In this document: piece by piece, positions 7,635 through 15,370 of the stretch
How positions within the stretch are numbered: the stretch's first letter is position 1
Layout of the letters: every line of letters begins with the position of its first letter
Source of the DNA: Ganoderma boninense
Taxonomy: Eukaryota; Basidiomycota; Agaricomycetes; Polyporales; Polyporaceae
Assembly: GCA_002900995.3 (NCBI GenBank)
Contig: PJEW03000041.1
Span: 1-15,424, forward strand
Direction: 5' to 3'
Length of the DNA: 15,424 bases
The notes under the pieces: model-generated
Told to the model about the DNA's origin: nothing
Database searches by the model: none
Seen by the model: only the letters and a program-made list of their open reading frames with translations
Translations under genes and position numbers: made by a program

Positions 7635-8095
7635 TGTCATGAATGGCACGCTCGGCGCCTACCCCGGCGTCTCTCTTTCCCTTTTTGGACTGTTTGCCTC
7701 CCGCGTCGTCCTTATTGTCCTCCGTTGTTTAGCAAACCTGTCCCTTGTTCTCGCAGTACAATAACTCCTGTCACCCATCGTTCCCGTTGTCATTGTACTA
7801 CATACCATTGTTCTTCCACTGGTTCCCGTGTCCATAGTTACCTATTGTCCCCGGTTCCCATTGTCCGTTACATGTATATAAGGCCTGTACTTCGCTACCT
7901 GGAGACCTCAGTTTCGACCTCTTGTCTCCAGGTAAGCCTTGCTGTATTCTCGCTCGTTACTTACTCGCTCAAATACATCTTGTCTCCAGCCTGACTGTCG
8001 AGCCCTGCTCCGCTCTCGCTGCACAAGTGCTCGTCGACGCCCTTGCTCGTCTCGTAAGCCTCCTCCCTGATCTTACTCGACAGCCAGTCGTAACA
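7635..8095 (+). repeat. 3' LTR of element 1
   Basis: This 461-bp copy is identical to 1571-2030 except for one substitution (T at 7644) and one extra A. TATA is at 7875-7882, the palindrome at 7897-7933, and the copy of the self-primer sequence at 7910-7920. It ends GTAACA, then the target duplication. Confidence 0.96.
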
Positions 8096-8100
8096 CGTTG
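8096..8100 (+). repeat. Target site duplication CGTTG, right copy
   Basis: Exact match to 1566-1570, directly after the terminal CA of the 3' LTR. Confidence 0.95.
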
Positions 8101-8120
8101 CGCGATGCATGTCGACATAA
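8101..8120 (+). pseudogene. Displaced last codons of the secreted-protein gene
   Basis: Ignoring the element and one copy of the duplication, the frame of exon 3 continues here for six codons and ends at TAA (8118-8120). The original protein therefore differed from the present one only in its last few residues. This is inferred from frame continuity. Confidence 0.65.
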
Positions 8121-8315
8121 GTCATGACAACGTCCTCCTAGCTCCTCAAATGTAGACGACACGCATCACCGTCAGACAGCGTTAGGGCAAGGGGTATCAA
8201 TGTTTCGAAATACATCTCGTAGAGGCGCAGTACCGTACACTCGAAACAGCATTTATTTTGGAGCCACGCGCCGACCCAGCCACCCTTGGCCAAAAATCAT
8301 CACAGCAACCATTCA
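8121..8315. other. Intergenic region between convergent host genes
   Basis: This 195-bp stretch separates the 3' ends of the secreted-protein gene (plus) and the SurE-like gene (minus). It must hold both 3' UTRs. I see no RNA gene or repeat in it. Confidence 0.5.
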
Positions 8316-9588
8316 TCATTCGTGGAAGCACGAAAGCAGGCCGCTCGGAGCAAGCCTGCTGAGGACATGCTCCTGTGCGTCCGCATCCGCGTCAAGCCTC
8401 GTCGTCGCATTGACCACCGTCACGGTCGCATAGCACCCCGCGTGCGCGACTGTCCCCTCAACTGGGAGGCGCCTGCTCCCGCACGTCGGGGCATCGACCG
8501 CTCGCGCACTCGCCTGCGTGCGCGTTAGCACCCACTTGAAGTTGCTCGCGCGTGCGCAGTTTCCGACGGCTCGCCCAGACACGGAGAACGTCGTGGGGGA
8601 GTAGTTGACCTTCAGCGTGACACCTGCAGGCAGAATCGGGCGTGCAGCGAGGTCGACGAGGGTACGTGTGAAGTTGGTGGTCAGTTCCGCGTAGAGGAGC
8701 GCAGCAAGGGTATCGGGGGAGCGGGGCGCAGAGGCGAGCGTCGTGTAGGAGACATGGGCGTGGATGCCTGCGGCGAACGCGACGGCGGGGATACCTTCCT
8801 TGGTGGCTTCGGCCGCTGCGGCGCTGTGTATCGCGCTGGTCAGTATTTGTGGGAGGTGTGATGGAGAAAACTTTTCAAGAATTACTGGTGACTCACACAG
8901 TCCCAGACTTGACAGTACCTGGGCCCAACACGTCTGGGAAATGTTCCGGGGTAAGTGTGGGTTAACTTTGAGAGTGCCTTTCCGCACTCACTTCCAATGT
9001 TGGGGCCACTGACGACAAAGTCTGGCACGGAGCAGAATATTTTCGGGGCGATTGTCTGTATGCCATAGCGGACGGCGTCGATCCTAATTGAAGAAAAATC
9101 AGCCTGATTTTCTTTCGCACTTTCACCAGACACCTCACGCGAAGGAGTTGACGTAGTTCAATCTGTCTGCACAACACGAATCCAAAGTACGTTATCATAG
9201 ATGGACATAGATGGACGGGGAAACAGAAGAGGGGGATGCGTACTGTTGCTGACATTGAAGCCTTCAGCTGGAGAGCCAGTAGGACAAGTATTGAATTGGC
9301 ACGGGCGGGTCAACAGCCTCGGCGTAGCGCTCTCAGACCCAGTGGCAGACAGATCTTGAGTTGGGGCTGATAATATGACTTGTTCCAACGCGTTAATGTC
9401 TAAAACCATGCTAGAGGCATCAGAGAACAGGACGGGGACATACATTGAAGCCTGCGTTGATGAGCGAGTCCTGTTGGGCACGGATTTGGGCGACAGCCCA
9501 CCCATCATCGTTAGTCAAAATGACGTTGCACGCGAAGGCGTCTTTGAAGAGCAGGAGAGAGCCGAGAGCGCTGTTAATGAGCCAGGAC
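8316..9588 (-). pseudogene. SurE-like secreted acid phosphatase/nucleotidase, start lost to LINE insertion
   Basis: On the minus strand six exons spell a fungal SurE-like protein: 9588-9444, 9378-9244, 9166-9139, 9083-8992, 8933-8897 and 8823-8316. Introns are 58-77 nt with GT-AG ends and CTGAY/TAAC branch points. The metal-binding NDDGW, the Ser of the SATGS loop, the Asn of SGPNIG and the SGTV segment followed by AAEATKEGIPAVAF are all present, so the active-site set is complete. These enzymes hydrolyse phosphate monoesters, and fungal members carry a signal peptide. Here the hydrophobic leader is followed upstream by LINE sequence with no in-frame ATG. The exon 1/exon 2 join is also one base out of frame at the acceptor (9379-9381). 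The copy is therefore probably inactive. The later exon phases all agree. Confidence 0.85.
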
Positions 9589-9751
9589 GGGGGACGCTCC
9601 TCTCTCTGCTACCACCACCACCTCCTTTTTTCCCACGGTCGCCAGCCAATAGGAGCCGGCGACGTCGTGCAGGACCCACCTCTAGGACCTGGCGGCACGC
9701 AACGATATACGGGCGTACTTTAATACTAACTTTAATACAGATACCGACTCA
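9588..9751 (+). other. 5' UTR of the LINE
   Basis: The segment starts G-rich, then a C/T-rich tract, then a 10-bp direct repeat ACTTTAATAC at 9717-9726 and 9729-9738. It contains TACTAAC at 9724-9730 and CAG at 9738-9740, but no donor at a usable distance that I trust. Internal LINE promoters normally lie here. Confidence 0.5.
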
Positions 9752-11422
9752 ATGACCTCGCCACCGCCGCCGATTAACGGCGGCAGCAGAAGATCATCGG
9801 AAGTAGCGACGCGCGCTGTTAAGAAGCAGGCCGTGGGACCGGCGCCCACTGCGACGACCTCGACAAGGGCGGGGAAGACCCCCGCAGCGGAAGACAGGCA
9901 CGTTACGGACGCGCAAAAGAAGTACAAGACACTGGCCGACGCCCTACCCACGCTGCGAGCCAATGAGTTCGTCCCGGCCGGCAAACCGACACTGGAAGGG
10001 CTGGTCGCGGGCATTCTTCTCGTCGCGTCGAAGTCGGGATCCGCGGCTGTGGCGGACGGCCTGGTTGCCCTGCACCTCTACGCACAGGCGGCCGTGGAAA
10101 ACGCGGTGAGCACGGAGTTGACTGACTCGCTACTGACAGATATTACGGCACAGATACAAACGATCGCCGGGAACCTCGAGCAGCGTATCGAGAGAGTGGG
10201 AAAATCACTGCGGGAGACGGCTACCTCGGCGCCGAGTATCGAGGAAGCAGTACGGATTGGGGTAGAGCGGGCTTTGGAAGGGGCGGGCGCGGCCGGAGGG
10301 CCAGGCCCCACCGCAGGTGCGTTTCCTCCTCGGCTCCCCCCCTTCTCCTATGCCGCAGCGGCGGGCGCGCAACCCCCTGGCCCGGAACGCGCAGCGCAAA
10401 TTCAAGTCGCCGATCGCGAACGGCTGCTTGCGCGCCAGATACTGGTGGACGGATTCCCGTTCCCAGACGGCTCAACGGTCGAAACACCTGCGGCGGTCCT
10501 GCTCGAGAAGGCCCATACTGCCCTCAGTTTCTTAAATGACGCGCCGGACGGCATTAAGTTCGTGGCCGGCAGAACCCTCCCTAATGGCGGGGTCATTTTG
10601 GAATGCGGGCAGCCAGAGCACGCGAATTGGCTGAGGACCAATGCTAAGTCTTTTGAGGCCGTCCTGGGGATCGACGCTAAGATCAGAATGCGACCATATA
10701 AAGTGGTTGTCGAGTTTGTTCCGGTTGCCTTTGACCCTCACGAGGCCTCTGTCTGGCGAGAGGTGGAATCGGATGTCGGCGTGCCAGCGGACTCAATAAT
10801 GGAGGCGCGTTGGATTAAGCCGGTCATACGACGCCACCGAGAGCAGCGCTTTGCGCACTTACTACTGACTTTTAATAGCCCAGCAGCTGCCAACACCCTT
10901 ATAAGCCGGGGCCTGACACTGGCGGGCAAGCGCGTGTCGGCACGCAAGAACCTCGCCGAGCCCATGCGCTGCGCCAAATGCCACCGATACGATGCGAGAC
11001 ACCTGGCCTGCGACTGCCCCCAACAACGGGATAAATGCGGCACCTGCGGCCGCGAACACAAGACCAGTGAATGCACGTATCAGGACCCGAAGCAGCACAA
11101 ATGCGCAGCATGCGACGAATACGGCCACGCCACCTGGAGCAGGGACTGTCCGGTCTTCATCGATCGTCTCCGGCGGGCGGATACTCGCCATCCTGAAAAC
11201 CGCCTGCACTTCTTCCCAACCGCGGACCCCAACTCCTGGGTACCGCAGCTCGATGAGCCCCCCCGAGGCTCGCTGTGGGAGGTCATCCATGACACCCTGG
11301 ACAAGCCCCCGCCGGCACCTTCTCAACGGCGGCGCAGGGAACAGGCCCGCATGACGCAGGCCACGCTCGACTTCACGCTCCGCTCGCCCGCCTCCTCCAC
11401 TACTAACTTAGATAATGCCTGA
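9752..11422 (+). CDS. LINE ORF1, RNA-binding Gag-like protein with zinc knuckles
   Basis: The 556-aa ORF1 protein would coat the LINE RNA. Residues 1-50 are Pro/Ser/Ala-rich, about 105-155 look coiled-coil (possible trimerisation), and 180-220 are a Gly/Pro/Ala linker. Residues about 224-400 match the conserved ORF1 body of fungal Tad-clade LINEs (segments such as RQILVDGFPF and ARWIKPVIRR). Three zinc knuckles follow at 407-422, 429-441 (CX2CX3HX4C) and 451-466 (CX2CX4HX6C). The tail is Pro/Arg-rich. The frame is intact, unlike ORF2. Its stop TGA overlaps the ATG of ORF2 (11415-11422). The start ATG at 9752 is the first in this frame after the UTR. Confidence 0.88.
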   Translation: MTSPPPPINGGSRRSSEVATRAVKKQAVGPAPTATTSTRAGKTPAAEDRHVTDAQKKYKTLADALPTLRANEFVPAGKPTLEGLVAGILLVASKSGSAAVADGLVALHLYAQAAVENAVSTELTDSLLTDITAQIQTIAGNLEQRIERVGKSLRETATSAPSIEEAVRIGVERALEGAGAAGGPGPTAGAFPPRLPPFSYAAAAGAQPPGPERAAQIQVADRERLLARQILVDGFPFPDGSTVETPAAVLLEKAHTALSFLNDAPDGIKFVAGRTLPNGGVILECGQPEHANWLRTNAKSFEAVLGIDAKIRMRPYKVVVEFVPVAFDPHEASVWREVESDVGVPADSIMEARWIKPVIRRHREQRFAHLLLTFNSPAAANTLISRGLTLAGKRVSARKNLAEPMRCAKCHRYDARHLACDCPQQRDKCGTCGREHKTSECTYQDPKQHKCAACDEYGHATWSRDCPVFIDRLRRADTRHPENRLHFFPTADPNSWVPQLDEPPRGSLWEVIHDTLDKPPPAPSQRRRREQARMTQATLDFTLRSPASSTTNLDNA

Positions 11423-11820
11423 ACACCGACACCTCGGGCCGCCCGACATGCCACCACTCCCAAAGCTTCGAATCTGGCAGCAAAACGTCAACCACTCGAT
11501 CAACGCGCAATACGACCTCCTCCACTCCGCCGACCCACGCGACTATGATATCCTCGCCATCCAAGAACCCTATATCGACCGCCTGGGGCTGACCCGAGCC
11601 TCCTCCCGCTGGACAGTCGTCTACCCCGACAACCATCTCGACTCTGGACGGCAGTGCCGCTCCGTCCTCCTCGTTAACACAGCGATTTCATCGAATGCGT
11701 GGCGCCCTCTCTCCGTCCCTCGCCGGACGTCACCGCGATCGCCCTCACAACGGGCGGGCACCGGATCAACATATTCAACCTCTACGTGGACGGCGATCAT
11801 GACCGCGCACTCCACGCTGA
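11415..11820 (+). pseudogene. LINE ORF2, N-terminal part of the APE-type endonuclease, frameshifted and truncated
   Basis: ORF2 starts at ATG 11415, overlapping the end of ORF1. The first strand carries the catalytic Asn (residue 24, in WQQNVN), and the Glu lies at residue 51 (AIQEPYID), both typical of exonuclease-endonuclease-phosphatase domains that nick the target. Near 11700-11715 the match moves from frame 3 to frame 2 (one base lost) and continues with DVTAIALTTGGHRINIFNLY. It ends near 11820 before the later catalytic motifs. No RT is present in the window. Frames running on to 11968 and 12323 are not LINE sequence. Confidence 0.82.
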
Positions 11821-12929
11821 TAGGCCCGGTGCCTCTCCATGCTCCGAAACCCCCGAAATGCCCCCACTTTTCGCACCGAGGAGTCCGCACCCTCAGAAGG
11901 CACTCGACCCGCGCCCCCCCCTGTTCCGAACGCACGCCCCTGAAGCCACCATCCGAAGCCCTCTTTAGTTTCCCGGTGGTCCCGCTGACTCCGCACTCCC
12001 CGAAGTTTCCGAGTGCATCCCTCGCGCGTAGTCTCCACTACCGGCGACAGGTGGATCGAGGGGGACGGACCCCCGTTCGAGATCAAGACTTGTCCCCTAG
12101 TTTCCGTCGACTGGTCCTCGGGCGCCCGACGCGTACACGTGACCGTGTCGCGACGCGTCACACTCAAGCGCTCAAGACGCGGCCTCCGCGACCTATACAC
12201 GTCGATCCTCCGCACGAGGCCCAGCTAGCTCATAGACCGGTGGCGCACAAGTCGAGGCTTACGGAGCCCGCGGGACTCCGGGAGGGGCTCGTGATTCGAG
12301 CGGAGGAGGACGTTTTCGCGTAGTAGTAGTAGTAGAAGGTCGGACCACGCGGGTCCCGTCCAGTTCCTGTATATATACCCGTCGCTCCCCATGATTATAC
12401 AGCTTTTGGGACCCCACGCTTACGATCTGACTCGACGGAAGGATAGCGAATTCCTCCCCCGGCCGACATCGACTGGACAGCGACCATCTGCTCACTCACT
12501 CTCATCCTCACCGCGCAAGCGTAGCGTTTACGAGATCGCTCGGGCAGTCCGCGCGTGGACTCTCGACGCTTACGAAGTCTCCGACCTCCCCGATCCCGCG
12601 TTCTCCCATCATCGCGCCTTCTTCCGATAGCGCACTCGTCCCGGAGGTAGCGAAAGCCTCACGGGTGTGTTGTCCCCCTTTCCTTTTGTTTCCCATTCGT
12701 TTCCAGCGTTCTCGTCCCCTTCCTGCACGACGTCCGTACGTCGTTGTCTCTATCATCCACCGTCCCTCGGATCGTCCACACGTCCCTCGGTCTATTCGCG
12801 AGAGCCGACCACCTTCCTCGCACCCTCAGTGACGGACTCGTTGGTCTTTGCCCCATCCACGGTGTCACTTCACCTCAGCCTCCATCCCGCAGTATCATAG
12901 CAGAGTCCAGACCGTCCGTCAGTGCATCA
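11821..12929 (+). repeat. Probable 5' LTR of a second LTR retrotransposon (element 3); left edge unknown
   Basis: LINE homology ends near 11820 and no coding homology follows until gag. A TATA box (TATATATA, 12370-12377), a CA end at 12929 and a primer-site-like sequence right after it suggest an LTR of up to about 1.1 kb. It contains two ACGCGT boxes (12129, 12153), a five-fold TAG run (12321-12335) and a 10-bp direct repeat CGTCCCTCGG at 12761 and 12781. The second LTR lies outside the window, so neither the TG start nor a target duplication could be checked. Confidence 0.45.
12370..12377 (+). promoter_or_regulatory. TATA box of element 3
   Basis: TATATATA lies in otherwise GC-rich sequence about 560 nt before the proposed LTR end. 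It would place the RNA start near 12400. Confidence 0.5.
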
Positions 12930-15057
12930 TTTTGGAGCCCACCGCGAGGGGGCCCAGTCGGATTCCTTCGCGATTAACCGACAGACAGCAAATTTACCGC
13001 TTGCGGAAGATCAAGAGTTCCTGTCAGACCTCAGACATCTCGCGGAACTCTCGGGAGTTTTGCAAAGGAGACAACCTTCGAATCCTCCTGATCCTCCGAA
13101 TCATCACACACTTCCGACACCGACGCAACCGGTGCCGTACTCACCTCGAACCGCAACCTTTGCGCTGACTCCTCCGACGTCGGAAGGTTCGTCGGAACCT
13201 ACCCCAACCGTTTCGCCGTGGTCGACGCCAGAGTCCGGCGATACACCTAGTACAAGCGACACCTTACGTTTCGACTTTCACACCTTTACCTGGGTTACCG
13301 ACGACGATCAACAATTCGACGAGGACCTATCCGGAAATTCAATCGAAGAGTTCGACGACGTGCGAGACCATTTCTCGGACGTTCCCGCAATTACAGAACA
13401 CATACCTACCGACTTCGGAGCAGACGACATGTTTGGCTCGGAACTCACATCAATACAAGACCAAGAAGACTTTATCGAGTGTCCTGACTCGGCATCAAGA
13501 GCTCCGATACATTCGACCCCACGAACTACTCATACCTTGCCACCGGTGGTGATTGCGCCCCCGGTCGTCACACATTCATCGAACCAGCTTCTACCTCAAC
13601 CATTCATCAACCCCCATCCAATCATGAGCCAAGGCGCGAACGCTGGACCGCAGGCGATGCCTGTACGAGGAGATCGGACGTGTCCGGTATTCGACGAAGC
13701 GGACCCCCGGTCTTTGAGTCGATACTTCGCCGACTTGGAGGCCCTCTTCCGCAAGCATTCGGTCCCGGACGACGCGACAGCGCAAACCGACAGGAAGGGT
13801 TTTGCAGTCAGGTATCTCTCCTGGGCAATCGAAGCGTCGTGGAGCTCTTTAGAAGAATTCTCGGAGCCGACCAAGACTTACGTGGATTTCAAGAAGGCGG
13901 TCTTCGAGCTCTATCCGGGAGTATCGACGACCCCCGAATGGACTGTTGAAGATCTGCAGTCTTTGGTCGACAAACGGGTCGCAGCCGGCGCCGTCAAGGA
14001 CCTTAACGAATACTCGAGATTCTACGTCGAACTCCGGCCGGTAGTAAAGTACCTCCTGGGCAAGAACCGGATCAACAATATCGAGGCGAACAAGGCACTC
14101 GCTCGGGCCCTCGGGACTTCGCACAGGGAAGCCGTCAAGGCACGTCTGGAAAACGACATCCCAAACCGTACGGCAAACACGCCCTACACGTTCGAACAGT
14201 TCCACAAGGCGGCGACCTACGTACTGCAACACCGCAACGACGACTTCGACGACATCTGGGAGACGACCGGCCCGATAGGGAGTACCGGAGGAACAGGAGG
14301 ACTACAAGCACCCACAGCGACGCGTGCACCGAGTGTGGCTCCCCGGATCAAGCAAGAAGACGCAAGTGCATTCGCGAACCTGATCTCGAAACAGCTGGTC
14401 AGTACCCTAGCGGCTATGTTGCCCAAACCGGCGTCAAACCCGTCTCCTCCGGAACGTGCGGCTACGCGTACTCCGCCACCGAACGGGGGAGGACCTAGGC
14501 GCAATCTACCTCCGAGACCTCCGACTCCGCGAAAAGGATGCTACTATTGCGGAGCAGACGGTTGCGAAACCCGGAGGTGCCCGGAAGCCACGGAAGACAT
14601 CAATGCCCGAAAGATCAAGCGCGAGAATGGGATGCTAGTCATGTACGATGGTAATCCGATTCCGTACCACCTCGGGCAAGGAACTTTACGGGAGAAGGTG
14701 AACTTTTACCTCGATGCGAAGCGCGCGGAACAACCAGGCGCAGACCATATGCTGCTGGAGTTGTCCACCCCGGACGAACAAGATTACGAGTTGATGGATG
14801 ATTCGCACCAACCGCCTTTGTCCGAGAGCGACGCCGACGCCCTCGAGGCTCTGCAGTGCCAGATCAACGAGCTTCAGGTTGCCGCAAAGAAAAAGTCAAA
14901 TTTGCGCTTCGACGGTGTTGAAATAATCCAGCGCCCCAGACCTTTCACTGGGAAACGCGGGGTTCCACCGGGACCCACAAGCTGTGGTAAGGATAATGTA
15001 TTATTTACCGGAGATAGCCTGGCACTGCAATGCAATATAAACCAACTATGCTCGTAA
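12922..15057 (+). CDS. gag: Gag-like polyprotein of element 3 (basidiomycete Ty3/gypsy type); start uncertain
   Basis: The frame is open from 12901 to TAA/TAG-free end at 15057 (up to 711 aa counted from a GTG at 12922). The first ATGs are 13429, 13624 and 13657. From about residue 246 the protein follows the gag of a common Agaricomycete gypsy group: capsid-like helices to about 460, a Pro/Arg-rich linker, a knuckle C540-C543-C548-C553, then the IKRENGMLVMYDGNPIPY-like segment and an acidic tail. The knuckle has Cys where His is usual. Residues 1-234 are acidic and Pro/Thr-rich with no ATG before residue 170; their translation is unproven. The last about 24 residues (after 14983) look like foreign sequence, so the natural C-terminus and pol are missing here. 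Confidence 0.75.
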   Translation: MHHFGAHREGAQSDSFAINRQTANLPLAEDQEFLSDLRHLAELSGVLQRRQPSNPPDPPNHHTLPTPTQPVPYSPRTATFALTPPTSEGSSEPTPTVSPWSTPESGDTPSTSDTLRFDFHTFTWVTDDDQQFDEDLSGNSIEEFDDVRDHFSDVPAITEHIPTDFGADDMFGSELTSIQDQEDFIECPDSASRAPIHSTPRTTHTLPPVVIAPPVVTHSSNQLLPQPFINPHPIMSQGANAGPQAMPVRGDRTCPVFDEADPRSLSRYFADLEALFRKHSVPDDATAQTDRKGFAVRYLSWAIEASWSSLEEFSEPTKTYVDFKKAVFELYPGVSTTPEWTVEDLQSLVDKRVAAGAVKDLNEYSRFYVELRPVVKYLLGKNRINNIEANKALARALGTSHREAVKARLENDIPNRTANTPYTFEQFHKAATYVLQHRNDDFDDIWETTGPIGSTGGTGGLQAPTATRAPSVAPRIKQEDASAFANLISKQLVSTLAAMLPKPASNPSPPERAATRTPPPNGGGPRRNLPPRPPTPRKGCYYCGADGCETRRCPEATEDINARKIKRENGMLVMYDGNPIPYHLGQGTLREKVNFYLDAKRAEQPGADHMLLELSTPDEQDYELMDDSHQPPLSESDADALEALQCQINELQVAAKKKSNLRFDGVEIIQRPRPFTGKRGVPPGPTSCGKDNVLFTGDSLALQCNINQLCS
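12933..12951 (+). other. Candidate tRNA primer-binding site of element 3
   Basis: TGGAGCCCACCGCGAGGGG begins with TGG, the complement of the tRNA 3' CCA, 3 nt after a CA that could end the LTR. I cannot name the tRNA. Element 3 thus appears to prime differently from element 1. Confidence 0.45.
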
Positions 15058-15164
15058 TGTAATACGAAGCCCCGGGATAATGCCCGGAGTTCCCTAATAT
15101 AGTAGGCAGCCTCCGGAGGGCCTGTTATCAGTGCCCGGGCTGGCGCTTTTTTGGTTATCAGCTT

Positions 15165-15188
15165 AGATAAGGCCCCGGGGGCTTATCT
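15165..15188 (+). repeat. Hairpin with GATAA in one arm and TTATC in the other
   Basis: AGATAAG (15165-15171) pairs with CTTATCT (15182-15188) and CCC with GGG inside, leaving a 3-nt loop and one bulged G. Each arm carries a GATA-factor core. Confidence 0.7.
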
Positions 15189-15225
15189 GCCATCACTCCG
15201 GGGCTTCCCCCATCAATACTCACCT

Positions 15226-15261
15226 CCCATTCCGGTTCTTCAAGAACCGGTTAAGAATGGG
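15226..15261 (+). repeat. Nested palindrome
   Basis: An almost perfect 19-bp palindrome (15232-15250, 9-bp arms around one C) sits inside outer arms CCCATT (15226-15231) and AATGGG (15256-15261), with a 5-nt bulge on the right. Confidence 0.75.
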
Positions 15262-15279
15262 CGATGGTTGCAGATGGCT

Positions 15280-15370
15280 CACGTGAGATTTTTGTACCGA
15301 TCACGTGTGCGGCCGTGGGTGGGGTCAGCCGAGGGGGTCAAGTGTCACAGCACTCGTCGCGGCCCACGTG
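15280..15370. promoter_or_regulatory. Three CACGTG (E-box) motifs
   Basis: CACGTG occurs at 15280-15285 (within TCACGTGA), 15302-15307 and 15365-15370. This is the core of bHLH factor sites such as Pho4/Cbf1/USF-type proteins. Binding is inferred from the motif only. Confidence 0.5.

Larger units (their letters stand above)
1571..8095 (+). mobile_element. Complete Ty3/gypsy chromovirus LTR retrotransposon (element 1, Tf1/sushi-like)
   Basis: The element is 6525 bp with TG...CA LTRs, flanked by the 5-bp duplication CGTTG. The order is LTR, self-complementary primer site, gag, protease, reverse transcriptase, RNase H, integrase, chromodomain, purine tract, LTR. Integrase after RT/RNase H places it in Ty3/gypsy, and the GPY/F-type region plus chromodomain at the end of integrase places it among chromoviruses. 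The two LTRs differ by only one substitution and one 1-nt indel, so insertion was recent. Pol carries four small frame breaks, so this copy cannot make full Gag-Pol as read, unless the breaks are sequence errors. Confidence 0.96.
9588..11820 (+). mobile_element. Tad-like LINE (non-LTR) retrotransposon, 3' part missing in window
   Basis: The 5' end is placed where SurE coding ends and a G-run begins (9588-9593). A 160-nt 5' UTR, intact ORF1 and the first part of ORF2 follow. LINE similarity stops within the endonuclease near 11820, where another element's LTR-like sequence takes over; the rest, with reverse transcriptase, is not in the window. A preserved 5' end means the LINE was full-length at insertion. 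The 5' boundary is inferred from the host gene, and the 3' boundary is accurate only to some tens of bases. Confidence 0.8.

Noticed and set aside
9724..9740. Intron 3' end (TACTAAC then CAG) in the LINE 5' UTR
   Set aside because: No convincing donor at a suitable distance, and a retrotransposed RNA would be expected to have lost such an intron.
9588..11422. Repeat-induced point mutation (C-to-T decay) of the elements
   Set aside because: ORF1 and both gag frames are intact, the composition stays GC-rich and the LTRs show only one transition, so there is no sign of RIP.
11821..12323. Continuation of LINE ORF2 to 12323 or 11968
   Set aside because: None of the three frames shows the later endonuclease motifs or RT, and the sequence is low-complexity and Arg/Pro-rich in all frames.
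12321..12335. TAG x5 microsatellite
   Set aside because: Too short to be more than a simple repeat; listed only as a landmark.
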